This document shows positions 63,909 to 64,000 of a DNA stretch of 64,000 nt, one piece after another. The first letter of the stretch is position 1; every line of letters begins with the position of its first letter. The translations under genes and the position numbers were made by a program. Source of the stretch: Undibacterium paludis (GTDB lineage Bacteria; Pseudomonadota; Gammaproteobacteria; Burkholderiales; Burkholderiaceae_D); assembly GCF_022568815.1 (NCBI RefSeq), contig NZ_JAKZHX010000001.1, positions 248,001 through 312,000 on the forward strand, given 5' to 3'. The notes under the pieces were generated by a model that was not told the origin of the DNA, searched no databases, and saw only the letters and a list, made by a program, of their open reading frames with translations.

Positions 63909-64000
63909 ATGGCTACACCTGAACTCGCAACAACGACCGGACTGAGTTCTGCCGTCTCAAAAGAGCGGCTACAGGCTGTTGGTCCCAATGAGCTGCCCTC
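63909..64000 (+). CDS. Cation-transporting P-type ATPase, N-terminus
   Basis: The first 30 codons before the window ends. GLSSAVSKERLQAVGPNELPS matches the N-terminal cation-ATPase domain (GLSxxEAxxRLxxxGPNELP) of P2/P3-type ion pumps. The rest lies outside the window, so ion specificity cannot be told. No strong ribosome site precedes the ATG. Confidence 0.75.
   Translation, partial: MATPELATTTGLSSAVSKERLQAVGPNELP

Noticed and set aside
1..64000. tRNA, rRNA, CRISPR arrays, insertion sequences
   Set aside because: None was recognised. No clover-leaf-like segments with conserved TPsiC or anticodon features, no regularly spaced repeats and no transposase motifs were seen by eye.

Overview
This 64 kb window looks like a chromosomal segment of a betaproteobacterium, most likely Burkholderiales/Oxalobacteraceae (an Undibacterium- or Herbaspirillum-like organism). 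The reasons are protein resemblance and context: a lipB-lipA pair, a second long-form infA, a Gcr-type 'site-specific recombinase' membrane protein, DUF4214 surface proteins and an mdc malonate operon with a TRAP transporter. This is recognition from memory, without any database search. No rRNA, tRNA, CRISPR array, insertion sequence or prophage was seen.

Layout. 0-4 kb: the end of lipB, then lipA (lipoate synthesis), a small secreted protein, an AraC regulator and a divergent Tat-exported alpha/beta hydrolase whose usual catalytic His appears to be lost. 4-5.9 kb: a large DUF4214 surface protein. 6.3-13.0 kb: a tight five-gene operon and the most remarkable part of the window. It encodes a ferritin-like/VioB-related protein, two proteins that together resemble one LodA-type cysteine tryptophylquinone (CTQ) oxidase split into N- and C-terminal subunits, a SPASM radical SAM maturase and a LodB/QhpG-like flavoprotein. 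13-19 kb: a lipoprotein hydrolase, two LysR regulators each divergent from an enzyme gene (an atypical SDR and an MBL-fold hydrolase), and infA2 with a long structured leader.

19.3-29.2 kb: malonate use. A GntR regulator is divergent from a ten-gene operon of three TRAP transporter genes followed by mdcACDEGBH, with a 14-bp perfect palindrome resembling MatR/MdcY operators in between. 29.2-31.9 kb: an HD-GYP phosphodiesterase, a queuosine-precursor transporter and a small Arg-rich protein. 31.9-38.8 kb: an ArsR-controlled group with an RND efflux pair, a DUF2892 protein, a TSUP exporter and a persulfide-dioxygenase-like protein, suggesting sulfide/persulfide or thiol stress handling. 38.9-50.2 kb: a second DUF4214 protein, phosphofructokinase, a large GGDEF-EAL sensor, a CorC/HlyC-type protein, Gcr, a TPR protein and a YitT-like membrane protein. 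50.3-54.6 kb: frmA-fghA formaldehyde detoxification behind a Shine-Dalgarno-sequestering hairpin, a secreted protein and a KAS III enzyme ending in a strong terminator.

54.7-56.3 kb is an AT-rich island with a possibly truncated nucleoid-associated-like protein and an LprI-like protein. 56.4-62.3 kb is a candidate beta-lactam/cell-wall response operon: a BlaI repressor with three evenly spaced TCTAGA sites, an M56 BlaR1-like protein fused to a complete S11 D,D-peptidase domain, a TonB-dependent receptor and a class C beta-lactamase. The window closes with a frameshifted small gene, an AraC regulator and the start of a cation-transporting P-type ATPase.
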